A stretch of DNA of 64,000 nucleotides from Thermococcus sp. MV5 (GCF_012027425.1 NZ_SNUE01000001.1:124001-188000); one strand, 5' to 3'; shown: positions 30,507 to 40,076, counted from the first letter of the stretch. Program-made: numbers and translations. Notes: generated from the sequence alone by a model not told the origin.

Positions 30507-31331
30507 TCAAGAGAGTTTGATTTTAAACGTGTCGTGCTCAATGAGCTTCTTTTTGACCGGTCTGTGGATGAGTTCATAAACAAAACTTGCCAGATCTGTT
30601 AAGACATTCTGAAGCTCTGCTGCACTTACGTCAATTATTTCTGGTTCCGTTATGGAAATTGCAACAGGGGCGAATTTCCCTGTAAGCTGAAAAAGAGTCT
30701 CAAATGAAGAAATCAACTCTGCAGCAGCTAATATACGAAGCTTTCCATTCTTTTCCTCTTGAACTTTACTGACGATTTTATTTATTTTAGCGCCCTCATA
30801 GTCAAATGCTTTCTTCAAAACGTCTTCAATAGCCTTCTGGTCTTCTCCAAATGCCTCAACGACAAAGCGGTAGAGGATTTCCCTGCCATCTATTATAAAG
30901 TCTTCTATCTCATCTCTGCTATAACCAAGTTTTGGCTCTGGGAGTTCATCAAGCCTGGGATAAACAGCCAGAGTACCAAAATTTTTTATGAGCTCTCCCA
31001 TGAAAAGAGAGACCTCTCCCAGAATTTTCATTAATTCTTTTCCTTCTATCTCCATTTTCGCTGGAGATATCACTTCAACAACCACAGGGGCATATTTCAT
31101 TGTTGCTTTTACTATCTCCCTGAAGGGCCCCTCAAGATCCGCCTCAACCATCATTGAATATTTTAACATGTCATCCTCGGGATTTTCCAGAATCTCCTCA
31201 GCCCGTATATTTTCAACCTTAAGGGTGTCTTCGTTTTTGAGTGATTTTACTATCTCCTCAACAGCCCTTTCTAAAGCTTTCTTGTCGTTGGAAAGACCTT
31301 CAATGTAAAATCTAACTTTCACCGTCTCCAT
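30507..31331 (-). CDS. Unknown archaeal protein with an internal duplication
   Basis: A 274-residue soluble protein I do not recognise. The two halves resemble each other. Residues about 77-115 contain KYAPVVVEVISPAKMEI followed by ELMKILGEVSLFMGELI, and residues about 219-258 contain KFAPVAISITEPEIIDV followed by ELQNVLTDLASFVYELI. Each half looks like a beta-strand pair joined to a long helix, so one chain could mimic a dimer. It lies directly downstream of amrS (one base gap) in the same direction, so the two are probably cotranscribed. Confidence 0.75.
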   Translation of the reverse strand: METVKVRFYIEGLSNDKKALERAVEEIVKSLKNEDTLKVENIRAEEILENPEDDMLKYSMMVEADLEGPFREIVKATMKYAPVVVEVISPAKMEIEGKELMKILGEVSLFMGELIKNFGTLAVYPRLDELPEPKLGYSRDEIEDFIIDGREILYRFVVEAFGEDQKAIEDVLKKAFDYEGAKINKIVSKVQEEKNGKLRILAAAELISSFETLFQLTGKFAPVAISITEPEIIDVSAAELQNVLTDLASFVYELIHRPVKKKLIEHDTFKIKLS

Positions 31332-31332
31332 A

Positions 31333-32379
31333 TTACCACCACAACCCTCTGTAATGTTTTTTCTTATATTCTCCAGTCATCGGTATTGGTTCCCCACAGT
31401 ATTCACATTTTCCATCTTTTATGTGATACTCTTCTATGGTAAAGCCCCACCGAACTATTAAAGGTTTTCCACATTTTGGGCAATATGTGTGCTCTCCATT
31501 ATGGCCGGGAACGTTGCCGATGTAGACAAACTTTAAACCTTCTCCCCTAGCTATCCGGTAAGCTTTTTCAATGCTCTCAACTGGTGTTGGCGGCAAAGAG
31601 AGAAGCTGATAGTGCGGGAAAAACCGGGAGAAGTGTACCGGTGTATCGTCGCCAAGCTCCTCCCTTACCCACCTCACAAAGCTTCTAATTTCTTCCTCCT
31701 TATCGTTAAGCGTTGGAATAATGAGATAAGTAAGTTCTACATGAATTCCAAATTCTCTCTTTGCTATAATCGCCGTTCTCTTGCTTGGCTCAATACTTGG
31801 AACCTTTGCCACTTTTCTATAAAAATCATCACTAAATGCCTTGATGTCTATGTTCATTGCATCTATATAGAGGGCTAGTTCTCTAAAAGGAGCCTCATTA
31901 ATGTAGCCATTTGTAACTAGAATATTGTTCAATCCTTCGTTTTTAGCCAACTTTGCCGTGTCAAGAACAAACTCATACCATATCGTCGGCTCATTATAAG
32001 TATAAGCTACGCTTTCACAGTTATGGTGTTTAGCTAATCGGACTATAGCTTCAGAAGTAGCATTTTCCAAATACAGAAACCTCTCATCAGCTTGGCTTAT
32101 CTCCCAGTTTTGGCAGTGAATGCAGTGCATGTTACACCCAACTGTACCTATCGAAAAAGCGCATGAACCGGGATGAAAATGATAAAGGGGTTTTTTCTCT
32201 ATTGGATCCGCAGCCATGGAAGAAACTTTTCCATAATTGAGTGTATAGAGTCTCCCATCAATATTTTTTCTAATCCTACATGATCCCCTTTGTCCTTCAC
32301 TAATAATACAATTCAAAGGACACAAATGGCATCTCACCCTATTCCCCTCAAGGGGTTCCCAATACATTGCTTCTCTCAT
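31333..32379 (-). CDS. amrS: AmmeMemoRadiSam system radical SAM enzyme
   Basis: A 348-residue radical SAM enzyme of the AmrS family, related to pyruvate formate-lyase activases. The cluster motif is CNMHCIHC, in the family context GTVGCNMHCIHCQNWEIS. Extra cysteines sit at the N-terminus (CHLCPLNC) and in a C-terminal zinc ribbon (CPKCGKP and CEYCGEP). The substrate is not settled. The ATG at 32379 follows GGTGAGACT. The usual partners AmmeMemoRadiSam A and B are not in this window. A 25-codon open frame precedes it. Confidence 0.88.
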   Translation of the reverse strand: MREAMYWEPLEGNRVRCHLCPLNCIISEGQRGSCRIRKNIDGRLYTLNYGKVSSMAADPIEKKPLYHFHPGSCAFSIGTVGCNMHCIHCQNWEISQADERFLYLENATSEAIVRLAKHHNCESVAYTYNEPTIWYEFVLDTAKLAKNEGLNNILVTNGYINEAPFRELALYIDAMNIDIKAFSDDFYRKVAKVPSIEPSKRTAIIAKREFGIHVELTYLIIPTLNDKEEEIRSFVRWVREELGDDTPVHFSRFFPHYQLLSLPPTPVESIEKAYRIARGEGLKFVYIGNVPGHNGEHTYCPKCGKPLIVRWGFTIEEYHIKDGKCEYCGEPIPMTGEYKKKHYRGLWW

Positions 32380-32389
32380 AGTCTCACCA

Positions 32390-32467
32390 TTAAGGAAGTT
32401 TTTTAAGAAAATCAACATTTTCAAAATCATCTCCCCTTTCATAAATTACCTCAATAATCTCACTCAT
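32390..32467 (-). CDS. Possible 25-residue leader or antitoxin remnant
   Basis: A short frame starting MSEIIEVIYERGDDF and ending FLKKLP, with GGGAG five bases before its ATG and a TATA-like TTAAATTATA further upstream. The first ten residues look like the N-terminus of DUF104-type antitoxins, but the rest does not. It ends ten bases before the amrS start, so it may be a leader peptide coupled to amrS or a decayed antitoxin gene. Weakly supported. Confidence 0.35.
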   Translation of the reverse strand: MSEIIEVIYERGDDFENVDFLKKLP

Positions 32468-32553
32468 CTTTTCTCCCTCATGTTAAAATTAGATAGCTAG
32501 ATATAATTTAAGTTTTTGGTTTTTGAAAAATTCAAAAACGAAAAGAGCGAAAT

Positions 32554-33258
32554 TCAAAGAACCTTCCTTCTGAAAAGCACTACTAGCGGAATGAGCCATG
32601 CTAAATGAACGCCAATCGCTATTGGGAAGTCGCTGTAGTTGTTGAGCGGAATACCTTCGAACACTTTATAGAGCCAATAAGTTGGCAAAAATGCGGTAAA
32701 CTTACTCCAGTCTGTCGAGAGGTTCCTCCAAACGACAACGAGCTTTATCACCGGAGGAAGGAGGAGAAACCATCCTACAATCTTGGAAACTGTAATCGCT
32801 TGCATTCTCGACTCTGAAAATACTGTGACGAGCAGTCCATAAATCCATGCCTCAAGAAGGAAGAGAGCTATTAGCGCAAGAAGGCCCTTTTGAGATATCT
32901 CTATGTCGAGGATATAAGGTGAAGCACCAACCAGAACCGCTGTTGCCAGTGATGCCCATGTTAACCTGTAAACCAAGAAGGCCTCACTCGATATTGGGAT
33001 CACCTGTAAGGCCTGTATCGTCTTATCCTCTTTCTCATCCGCCATCATAAAACCCGGTATCATGCCGAGTATCATGGGAATGAGAAGTATCATCAACAGG
33101 GCGAACAGGGGGTAATAAACCCCAATGCGGTCTTTGAAGTACCTGACAATAAGAAGGAGCACAAGTGTCATTGTCACACTATAGAGAAGCATTGGATCTC
33201 TCCTCAACAGCTTGAGGTCCGTTTTGTAGATGGCTCCAAATTTTCCCACAACACTCAC
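32554..33258 (-). CDS. ABC-2 type transporter permease
   Basis: A 234-residue integral membrane protein with about six hydrophobic segments, starting with a cytosolic helix GKFGAIYKTDLKLLRRDPML as in ABC-2 exporters of the ABC-type multidrug/antibiotic kind. The EDKTIQALQVIPIS loop after the second segment is typical of these permeases. It is the last gene of a three-gene operon and overlaps the preceding permease by four bases (GTGA). The substrate is unknown. Confidence 0.85.
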   Translation of the reverse strand: MSVVGKFGAIYKTDLKLLRRDPMLLYSVTMTLVLLLIVRYFKDRIGVYYPLFALLMILLIPMILGMIPGFMMADEKEDKTIQALQVIPISSEAFLVYRLTWASLATAVLVGASPYILDIEISQKGLLALIALFLLEAWIYGLLVTVFSESRMQAITVSKIVGWFLLLPPVIKLVVVWRNLSTDWSKFTAFLPTYWLYKVFEGIPLNNYSDFPIAIGVHLAWLIPLVVLFRRKVL

Positions 33259-33956
33259 CTTAATCCCTCCACAGCGTATTTGTAAAACCTTATTTTAGCT
33301 ATGTAATACGCTACAACCGACCAAACAAGTAAAGCCACCCCTGACCAGATCAATGTATTCCCTGAGATCTCCACAAATGGTGCCTTGAAGAAGTAAAGTG
33401 CTGGATAGCTTGGTATGATGTAAAGGAGTTTCCAGATTTCATTTGTTAGATAGCCGTGGTAGTGAACGAATGGAAGAAGCGAGAGTACCATAACACCGAG
33501 TATTGGCACAAAGTAGTCGTCCAAGTCGTGGTACTTTGCTGATATTCCTATCCCGAGAAGGGTGTAAACTATCGAGCACAGAAACGCGCCAATGATCACA
33601 TATAGAATCCCATTGAAAGAGCTAGTGCCAATAACCATTATTAAAATCGCCCCAACGATTGAGAGTACGCTCAAAAGAAGTGTCTTGGCAAATATGTAGC
33701 TTCTCCACTCTATCGGAGTTACTGCCAAAGCCCCTATTGCGCCATCTTTCTTCTCGGCAAATATTTCCGTGCCCACGAACATTAAGCCAACAAGGCCAGG
33801 CTCAAGGACGAGAAAGACAGGTACCATTGTCGGAAGGTACTGCTCAGGGAAGACCATAAGCATTAAACCATAAGCTAATGCGATGAGTATATAAATTGGA
33901 TAAACATAACTCCTTACTCCAAGCACGAGGTCTGTTTTTATCAGATTTCCTATCAT
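33255..33956 (-). CDS. ABC-2 type transporter permease
   Basis: A 233-residue membrane protein with about six hydrophobic segments and the same general plan as the downstream permease: an N-terminal LIKTDLVLGVRSYVYP helix and the loop EKKDGAIGALAVTPIEWRSY after the second segment. The two probably pair as a heterodimer with two copies of the ATPase. Its ATG overlaps the stop of the ATPase gene and its stop overlaps the next start, so translation is coupled. The base composition of the operon looks somewhat richer in GC than its surroundings. Confidence 0.85.
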   Translation of the reverse strand: MIGNLIKTDLVLGVRSYVYPIYILIALAYGLMLMVFPEQYLPTMVPVFLVLEPGLVGLMFVGTEIFAEKKDGAIGALAVTPIEWRSYIFAKTLLLSVLSIVGAILIMVIGTSSFNGILYVIIGAFLCSIVYTLLGIGISAKYHDLDDYFVPILGVMVLSLLPFVHYHGYLTNEIWKLLYIIPSYPALYFFKAPFVEISGNTLIWSGVALLVWSVVAYYIAKIRFYKYAVEGLR

Positions 33957-34804
33957 ACAAGTCTCCTCCCCGTCACTTTGAGGAATATCTCCTCTAGAGT
34001 GGGCTCTTCAGTGTTTATCCTCCTTATCTCGTGATTCTTGATTATGTTGAGGAACTCCTCGTTTTTACCAAGTCCTTCAAGTGGAAATTCCTTAACCTCA
34101 ACGTTTCCGCTGGTAGCGTACTCTACCCTAACCAGACGCTTCCCCATCTTAACCTTGAGCTCCTTTGGATTATCAACGAGCCTTATAGCTCCCTCTACGA
34201 TGAACCCTACCCTATCACACAGCTCATCCGCTACATACATGTTGTGCGTTGTGAGGAAGATAGTCTTCCCGTTTTCGCGCATTTCGAGAAGTAGATCCTT
34301 AATTTTTCTTGCACTCGCTGGGTCGAGGCCTTCAAGGGGCTCATCAAGGAAGAGTATCTCAGGATCTGAGAGCAATGCCCTCGCAAGATCGAGTTTCTTT
34401 TTCATTCCCTTTGAGAATTCCGCAACTAATTGATTAGCTTCCTTATCAAGGCCTACCATTTTCAAGACTTCCACTGGGTCAAGGTGATTTTTGTAGAAAG
34501 AGGCAAAAAACTCAAGGTTCTCACGGGCAGTGAGACGCGAATAAGCTGCAGGAAACTCAAAGGATACCCCTATCTTATTATAATACTCTTTTCCCCATTT
34601 TCTCAAATCTTTACCGAAGACCTTAATCTCACCACTATAATCCTTTAGTATCTTTACAAGAATTTTCACTGTCGTTGTTTTTCCTGCTCCGTTTGGCCCT
34701 AAAAAGCCGTAGATTTCTCCTTCTTCAACTTGAAAGCTGAGGTTCTCCACACCTCTAACATCACCGTAATACTTTTTGACATTCCTAACTTCAATAACGG
34801 GCAT
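33953..34804 (-). CDS. ABC transporter ATP-binding protein
   Basis: The nucleotide-binding subunit of the exporter, 283 residues from MPVIEVRNVKKYYGDVRG. Walker A is FLGPNGAGKTTTVKIL, the Q-loop follows, the signature is variant FSKGMKKKLDLARAL, and Walker B is ILFLDEPLEGLDP, with the switch histidine in FLTTHNMYVADEL. The ATG at 34804 has GGGTGA upstream and a TATA-like TTATAAGTA at 34838-34846; a longer upstream frame would lie in the promoter. A perfect palindrome just behind that promoter suggests control by the neighbouring HTH protein. Confidence 0.9.
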   Translation of the reverse strand: MPVIEVRNVKKYYGDVRGVENLSFQVEEGEIYGFLGPNGAGKTTTVKILVKILKDYSGEIKVFGKDLRKWGKEYYNKIGVSFEFPAAYSRLTARENLEFFASFYKNHLDPVEVLKMVGLDKEANQLVAEFSKGMKKKLDLARALLSDPEILFLDEPLEGLDPASARKIKDLLLEMRENGKTIFLTTHNMYVADELCDRVGFIVEGAIRLVDNPKELKVKMGKRLVRVEYATSGNVEVKEFPLEGLGKNEEFLNIIKNHEIRRINTEEPTLEEIFLKVTGRRLV

Positions 34805-34850
34805 AGCTTCACCCAGTAAGAATAAGCTCTTGATGTACTTATAAATGATG

Positions 34851-34864
34851 CCGCATATATGCGG
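34851..34864. promoter_or_regulatory. 14-bp perfect palindrome upstream of the ABC operon
   Basis: CCGCATATATGCGG, a perfect inverted repeat, lies about ten bases upstream of the TATA-like element of the ABC operon and one base beyond the stop codon of the HTH regulator gene. The position fits an operator or activator site for that regulator. Confidence 0.5.
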
Positions 34865-34865
34865 G

Positions 34866-35534
34866 TTAACCTTCAATGATTTCGTCCAAAATTTTTCGCT
34901 GAGCTTTCCTTAAATGCTCTTTCACTGTTGATACACTTAAACCAAGCATCTCAGCCAAATCTTTGAGCGTTACCTTATGGGGATTGTCAAAGTAGCCGCT
35001 CTTATATGCCAACAATAAAATCTCTCGCTGTCGTTTGCTTAGTTTTAAGAGGGGATTGTCCTCAGAGACATAATCTTCGATGCTTAGGATACTCCCATTA
35101 TAAACTTCCCTAACTGTAGAAATAACTTCACTTGGAAGGGAATCTTCACAGATAACGTAGAGAATAATCGAATTTCCATCAAAAGTACCCTTTTCAAATA
35201 TCACAAGCCCTTTTCTCTGAAGGTCGAGAATTTTATCAACTTGCTTTGTTGGGAAAGGAATATTTTTCATATCAATCTTGCTGTAAATTATGTGATGATC
35301 ATTCTTTGGGAGTAGCTTAAGCTCTTTCACATGAGGAAGCTTTCTGAGATTTCCAATAATCTCTTCCGGGTTTACACCTTCTTTGAACTTTACTTCTGTT
35401 ATCTTAATAATTTCATCGTCAAGTATAAAGTAGGTATCCCCATAACCCCACTCTATAGCTTTAAGAAACTCCTTAAACATGACAAACATTTCTTGATTGA
35501 GTGGGACTTTGAACTTTATTCTTTTCATAGGCAT
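34866..35534 (-). CDS. Bacterio-opsin-activator-type HTH regulator
   Basis: A 222-residue protein with a C-terminal HTH of the bacterio-opsin activator (HTH_10) type: LSKRQREILLLAYKSGYF, then VTLKDLAEMLGLSVSTVKEH. The N-terminal two-thirds has repeated beta-alpha-beta character and may bind a ligand. I start it at MPMKRIKFKVPL (35534), 26 bases after the thiL stop; the longer frame overlaps thiL. It is directly upstream of, and codirectional with, the ABC exporter operon, so it probably regulates it. Confidence 0.82.
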   Translation of the reverse strand: MPMKRIKFKVPLNQEMFVMFKEFLKAIEWGYGDTYFILDDEIIKITEVKFKEGVNPEEIIGNLRKLPHVKELKLLPKNDHHIIYSKIDMKNIPFPTKQVDKILDLQRKGLVIFEKGTFDGNSIILYVICEDSLPSEVISTVREVYNGSILSIEDYVSEDNPLLKLSKRQREILLLAYKSGYFDNPHKVTLKDLAEMLGLSVSTVKEHLRKAQRKILDEIIEG

Positions 35535-35560
35535 CAAAAAGAATTTGATAAGAGAGGTTA

Positions 35561-36496
35561 TTATGGTTTCGTTAGATGTTCCCATCCCAAAATAGGCATC
35601 CTTTCGAGCTTTTCATCCCTCTTTAAATAAACTCCTTCCCCCTTCTCAATCATTCCAATCACCGTGAAATCAAAGTCAAGCTTCTCTAAGTGCCCCTCAG
35701 AAATTGTAAAGATGAGCTCAAACTCCTCTCCAGATGCTAAAGCAACCTCAATTGGGTCTAACTCTAAAAGCTCAGCGACTTCAAAGACTTCCTCTCTTAT
35801 AGGGAGCTTTTCTGCATCAACTAAAATTTTAACGCCACTCATCTCGGCTATCAGGTGCAATTCCTTGCTCATGCCGTCGCTTATGTCAATTGCTGCATTT
35901 GCATACTTGCTTAAAATTTGTCCCTCTCTAACCCTCGCCTTTGGCTCCAAAAGCTTCTCGTAAAGCGCTTTTCTTGTCCTCTCTCCCACCTCGAGGTTCT
36001 CAAAATATGCTTTAAGCCCAGCTAAAGCCCTCCCAATGTCGCCAGTAACGCAAACCAAGTCCCCAATTTTCGCACCACTTCTCGTAAGTAATCTCTTAGT
36101 CTTTCCAAGAGCTATCCCATCAATTATCAGGTCACAGGCTTCATTTGTATCAGCACTTATTATTGGTGTTCTATAAAACTCAGATGCTTTGGCGATTCCC
36201 CTTGAAATCCCTTCCAAGTACTCCATCTCAAAATCTCTCGGAACTCCAATGGAGAACAGAAATCCTATTGGCGTTGCACCCATGGCTGCAACATCACTAA
36301 CATTCATTGTGAAGATCTTAAATCCTACCTGTTCAGGTGCCATTATATCAGGAACATCTGTAGTGCGCACTAACATGTCATTTGTGACCACTAACCATCC
36401 ACTTTTCAATTTTATCGCACCAGCATCGTCTCCCAAAGGTAGATCTCCCTGAAGTTTAAGGTGTCTCATGAAAAGTTCTATTATCTCACGCTCCAC
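35561..36496 (-). CDS. thiL: Thiamine-monophosphate kinase
   Basis: ThiL phosphorylates thiamine monophosphate to the active diphosphate using ATP. The 311-residue protein shows the PurM-like fold motifs: LPLGDDAGAI at the N-terminus, VVTNDMLVRTTDVP, ISADTNEACDL, VTGDIGRALAGL, and AAIDISDGMSKELH for Mg-nucleotide binding. A GTG start at 36496 follows a GGGGGATC ribosome site. It is divergent from galK and upstream of the HTH regulator, apparently by chance rather than function. Confidence 0.93.
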   Translation of the reverse strand: MEREIIELFMRHLKLQGDLPLGDDAGAIKLKSGWLVVTNDMLVRTTDVPDIMAPEQVGFKIFTMNVSDVAAMGATPIGFLFSIGVPRDFEMEYLEGISRGIAKASEFYRTPIISADTNEACDLIIDGIALGKTKRLLTRSGAKIGDLVCVTGDIGRALAGLKAYFENLEVGERTRKALYEKLLEPKARVREGQILSKYANAAIDISDGMSKELHLIAEMSGVKILVDAEKLPIREEVFEVAELLELDPIEVALASGEEFELIFTISEGHLEKLDFDFTVIGMIEKGEGVYLKRDEKLERMPILGWEHLTKP

Positions 36497-36559
36497 ATCG
36501 ATCCCCCTTGATAGTACGTTCTATCCTCATTAAAAACCTTCGGAGAAAGAAATTTATAG

Positions 36560-37636
<1,077 letters not shown>

Positions 37637-37780
37637 GTGAGAGCATTGGTTTTCCATGGGAAGTTACATTTTCTTTTGAAAGCCTCACCCTTCAAGGAAG
37701 GGGAGGAGGTCAGCCACAATCTGATGGGAAAAGGTAGCAGTCCCAAAAATGAACTCATCAAAAAATTTTATCCCCATTAA
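37637..37780 (+). pseudogene. Remnant of a gal-locus gene (GH57-like start) carrying a mobile-element scar
   Basis: The galK stop TAA is followed at once by a GTG frame reading MRALVFHGKLH, which resembles, from memory, the N-terminus of GH57-family enzymes including the Pyrococcus alpha-galactosidase encoded beside galK. After about ten codons the reading enters the 46-base hairpin repeat (37668-37713) and ends at 37780 after 47 codons. I infer that the original gene was lost by an insertion followed by deletion. An expressed 47-residue peptide remains possible. Confidence 0.5.
37668..37713 (+). repeat. Short IS605-type LE/RE hybrid repeat
   Basis: A T-rich left edge, then AAGCCTCACCCTTC as at the left end of the complete element, running directly into AAGGAAGGGGAGGAGGTCAG as at its right end, 46 bases in all. 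The five bases before it are GTTAC. This looks like a solo copy left when the interior of an element was lost by recombination between its two similar hairpins. Confidence 0.75.
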
Positions 37781-37833
37781 CTCCACCAAAAAATTAATAC
37801 TCTTCCAAATCTAATTAGTCTTACGGTGGTAAG

Positions 37834-38814
37834 ATGAGAGAACTCCGTTATAATCCCTTGCTCGGCCAGTGGGTCATGGTGTCTGCAGAGAGGGAAAAAC
37901 GGCCTTGGAGACCAAAAGATTTTTGCCCCTTCTGCCCAGGTGGTGAAGAAACTGGTTATGGGTGGGAAGTGCTCTCACTTCCTAATCGTTTCCCAATGCT
38001 TTCTTTCAACACCCCTAAACCCGAAAGTAAAGGGTTTTATAAAAAAGCTCGCGCTCTTGGGCAATGCAGTGTTATCGTGGAAACCCCAGAGCATGAATTG
38101 AAAGACTTGGAGGAACTCTCCATAGACCAAATGACTAAAGTTGTCCAGTTGTGGAAGGAAATCACAAGAGAATTAAAAAACAACCCTCATATTGCATACC
38201 TATCAATTTTTCGAAATAAGGGTGAAGAAATAGGTGTGAGTTTAACCCACCCCCATGGGCAATTGTATGCTCTGCCTTTCATACCGTTGAAGGTTCGATT
38301 AAAGATTGAGAATTCTAGAAGATACTATAATCGATTTAAGAAATGTCTATTCTGCAAGATATTAGATGAGGAACTAAAAGGAGAACGGATGATCTACGAA
38401 AATAATGACTTTATTCTCTTCCTACCTTTCTTTGCAAACTGGCCTTTTGAAGTACACATTTATCCAAAAAGACACATCCAATGGCTCACTCAACTAACCC
38501 AAACAGAAATCCTCAACTTAGCGGATATCCTAAGAGTGACTACAGGCACGCTTAATTCTCTTTTTGAAAGACAAATGCCATACGTGATGACCATGTATCA
38601 AGCGCCCTTTAAAGGGGAGTACCCCTTCTATCATCTACATGTTGAGTTTTATCCACTTCTCAGAGGAAAAGATAAACTGAAATATGCCGCTGGAATAGAA
38701 ATGGGTACATGGGAATTCACTTACGATGGAATCCCAGAAGAAAATGCTCAAAAACTTAAAGAAGTCTGTAAAAAGATCAAAGACAAAATAGGTATGAGGG
38801 GAAGGTGCATTTAG
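37834..38814 (+). CDS. galT: Galactose-1-phosphate uridylyltransferase
   Basis: GalT exchanges UMP between UDP-glucose and galactose-1-phosphate. The 326-residue HIT-superfamily protein has the nucleophile motif HPHGQLYALPF near residue 150, zinc-ligand cysteines in FCPFCPGGEE and CLFCKIL, and the second histidine group HLHVEFYP near the C-terminus. A GGTGGTAAG ribosome site precedes the ATG. It completes the Leloir core with galK; no galE is seen in the window. Confidence 0.93.
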   Translation: MRELRYNPLLGQWVMVSAEREKRPWRPKDFCPFCPGGEETGYGWEVLSLPNRFPMLSFNTPKPESKGFYKKARALGQCSVIVETPEHELKDLEELSIDQMTKVVQLWKEITRELKNNPHIAYLSIFRNKGEEIGVSLTHPHGQLYALPFIPLKVRLKIENSRRYYNRFKKCLFCKILDEELKGERMIYENNDFILFLPFFANWPFEVHIYPKRHIQWLTQLTQTEILNLADILRVTTGTLNSLFERQMPYVMTMYQAPFKGEYPFYHLHVEFYPLLRGKDKLKYAAGIEMGTWEFTYDGIPEENAQKLKEVCKKIKDKIGMRGRCI

Positions 38815-40076
38815 TTTTTCTTTAAAAAGCTCAAGATTGAACTTTGTTTAGGCTTATAATACACATCTTCCCCATTAACCTCAATGTTCTCGAGGTCTTC
38901 AAGTTTTGCTCTTTTAACTTCCTCAGGTAGTTTTATCTCTCCATACTTTCCCCCTCCTCCTGGGATAACAATAAGCTTCTCATTCCTGAAAGCCCAGATT
39001 GCTTTCGCTATGTCGTCTCCAATAAGCTCTGCTATACCTTCTATGGGAGCATCCACAAGAACCTTGATCTCACTTCCAAATTCTTTCAAAAGACGCTCCC
39101 ATACACCCTTTACAGACTTGGTTTCAACCCCTTTGTTTAGAACCATTGCAATTATTTCAGCTAGAGGCGCAAGGTGGAGATAAGGAGGCCTATCCTTGGG
39201 TTTCTCCTTGGTATCTGCAAGTTCGAGGATCCTATCGTGAACTCCTTTCTTTATAATCCCTCCACAGAGTTCACATCTCCATCCTAGTCTCTTTGCATCT
39301 TCAAGTCGGTATTTGGTGTAACACCTTGAACATGCGGTTAAATGGTATTTCCCGAGTCTTGGATCTAAACCAGCATTAAGAATAATCTTTCTTCCACCCC
39401 GTTTCAAGATAGCTTTTTTAACTTCTTCAAAAGTTGCTTCCTTGATCTCAAAACGGTTAAATTCTCTTCCAAGACGATGAGGTTGTGGAGAATGAGCATC
39501 AGAATTTGACAAATATGTGAGCTTGTGATGGGCTTTAATCTTATCAGCCATGTATGAATCAGCAGAAAGGCCCAATTCAAGGAAATGTATTTTTGCATTA
39601 TTATATGCTTCCTTTAAGCTGTTATACTCTTTATATAATGCAGTCCATGGGGTAAAGGAATGACTCGGGCCAATTAAAACCCCCACCTCGTTTGCCAGAT
39701 CCGCTATTTCAGCAGCGTTTATTGTTAGATGGGGCCTCCCCTCACTCTTAATATCGTTAGAATAACGTCCAAGTCTCTCTCGCATTTCTTTTACTGCTTC
39801 AATATTAGGAAAGAGAAGAAGGTGATGCACCCTTCTATTATCCTCAACCTCTGCTGTAAGAAGAAACCTTATTCCCTTTATTTCATAAGTACCCTCATCA
39901 ACTTTTTTAGCATATCTAAGGAGTTCTTCTTCCCATTTTGGGTTTAAAATATCTCCTGTTCCAACAATTCCAAGTCCTTTAAGCTTTGCGTTCTCCGCCA
40001 GAATAGGGAAGGTCATTAATTTTGAGACTGCTTTAGAATATCGAGAGTGGATGTGCAGGTCCGCATCAACTAGCAT
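38811..40076 (-). CDS. endoQ: Endonuclease Q
   Basis: EndoQ cuts DNA on the 5' side of deaminated bases (uracil, hypoxanthine, xanthine) and abasic sites. The 421-residue protein has an N-terminal PHP domain starting VDADLHIHSRYS with GIVGTGDIL and SNSDAHSPQPHRLGREFNR, a zinc finger CSRCYTKY...CELCGG near residues 245-270, and a C-terminal helical region. The last residues QSSILSFLKK (from residue 411) form a PIP-box, fitting the known PCNA interaction of this enzyme. It overlaps galT by four bases, tail to tail. Confidence 0.92.
   Translation of the reverse strand: MLVDADLHIHSRYSKAVSKLMTFPILAENAKLKGLGIVGTGDILNPKWEEELLRYAKKVDEGTYEIKGIRFLLTAEVEDNRRVHHLLLFPNIEAVKEMRERLGRYSNDIKSEGRPHLTINAAEIADLANEVGVLIGPSHSFTPWTALYKEYNSLKEAYNNAKIHFLELGLSADSYMADKIKAHHKLTYLSNSDAHSPQPHRLGREFNRFEIKEATFEEVKKAILKRGGRKIILNAGLDPRLGKYHLTACSRCYTKYRLEDAKRLGWRCELCGGIIKKGVHDRILELADTKEKPKDRPPYLHLAPLAEIIAMVLNKGVETKSVKGVWERLLKEFGSEIKVLVDAPIEGIAELIGDDIAKAIWAFRNEKLIVIPGGGGKYGEIKLPEEVKRAKLEDLENIEVNGEDVYYKPKQSSILSFLKKN

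Noticed and set aside
30759-31308. Long plus-strand frames opposite the duplicated protein gene, and similar antisense frames opposite gatE, tdh and others
   Set aside because: They mirror the codon pattern of the real genes, have no ribosome sites, and show low-complexity serine/leucine composition typical of antisense shadows.
38811-40076. PHP-domain protein as histidinol-phosphatase
   Set aside because: The zinc finger, length and C-terminal PIP-box identify it as EndoQ, and it is far from the his operon.
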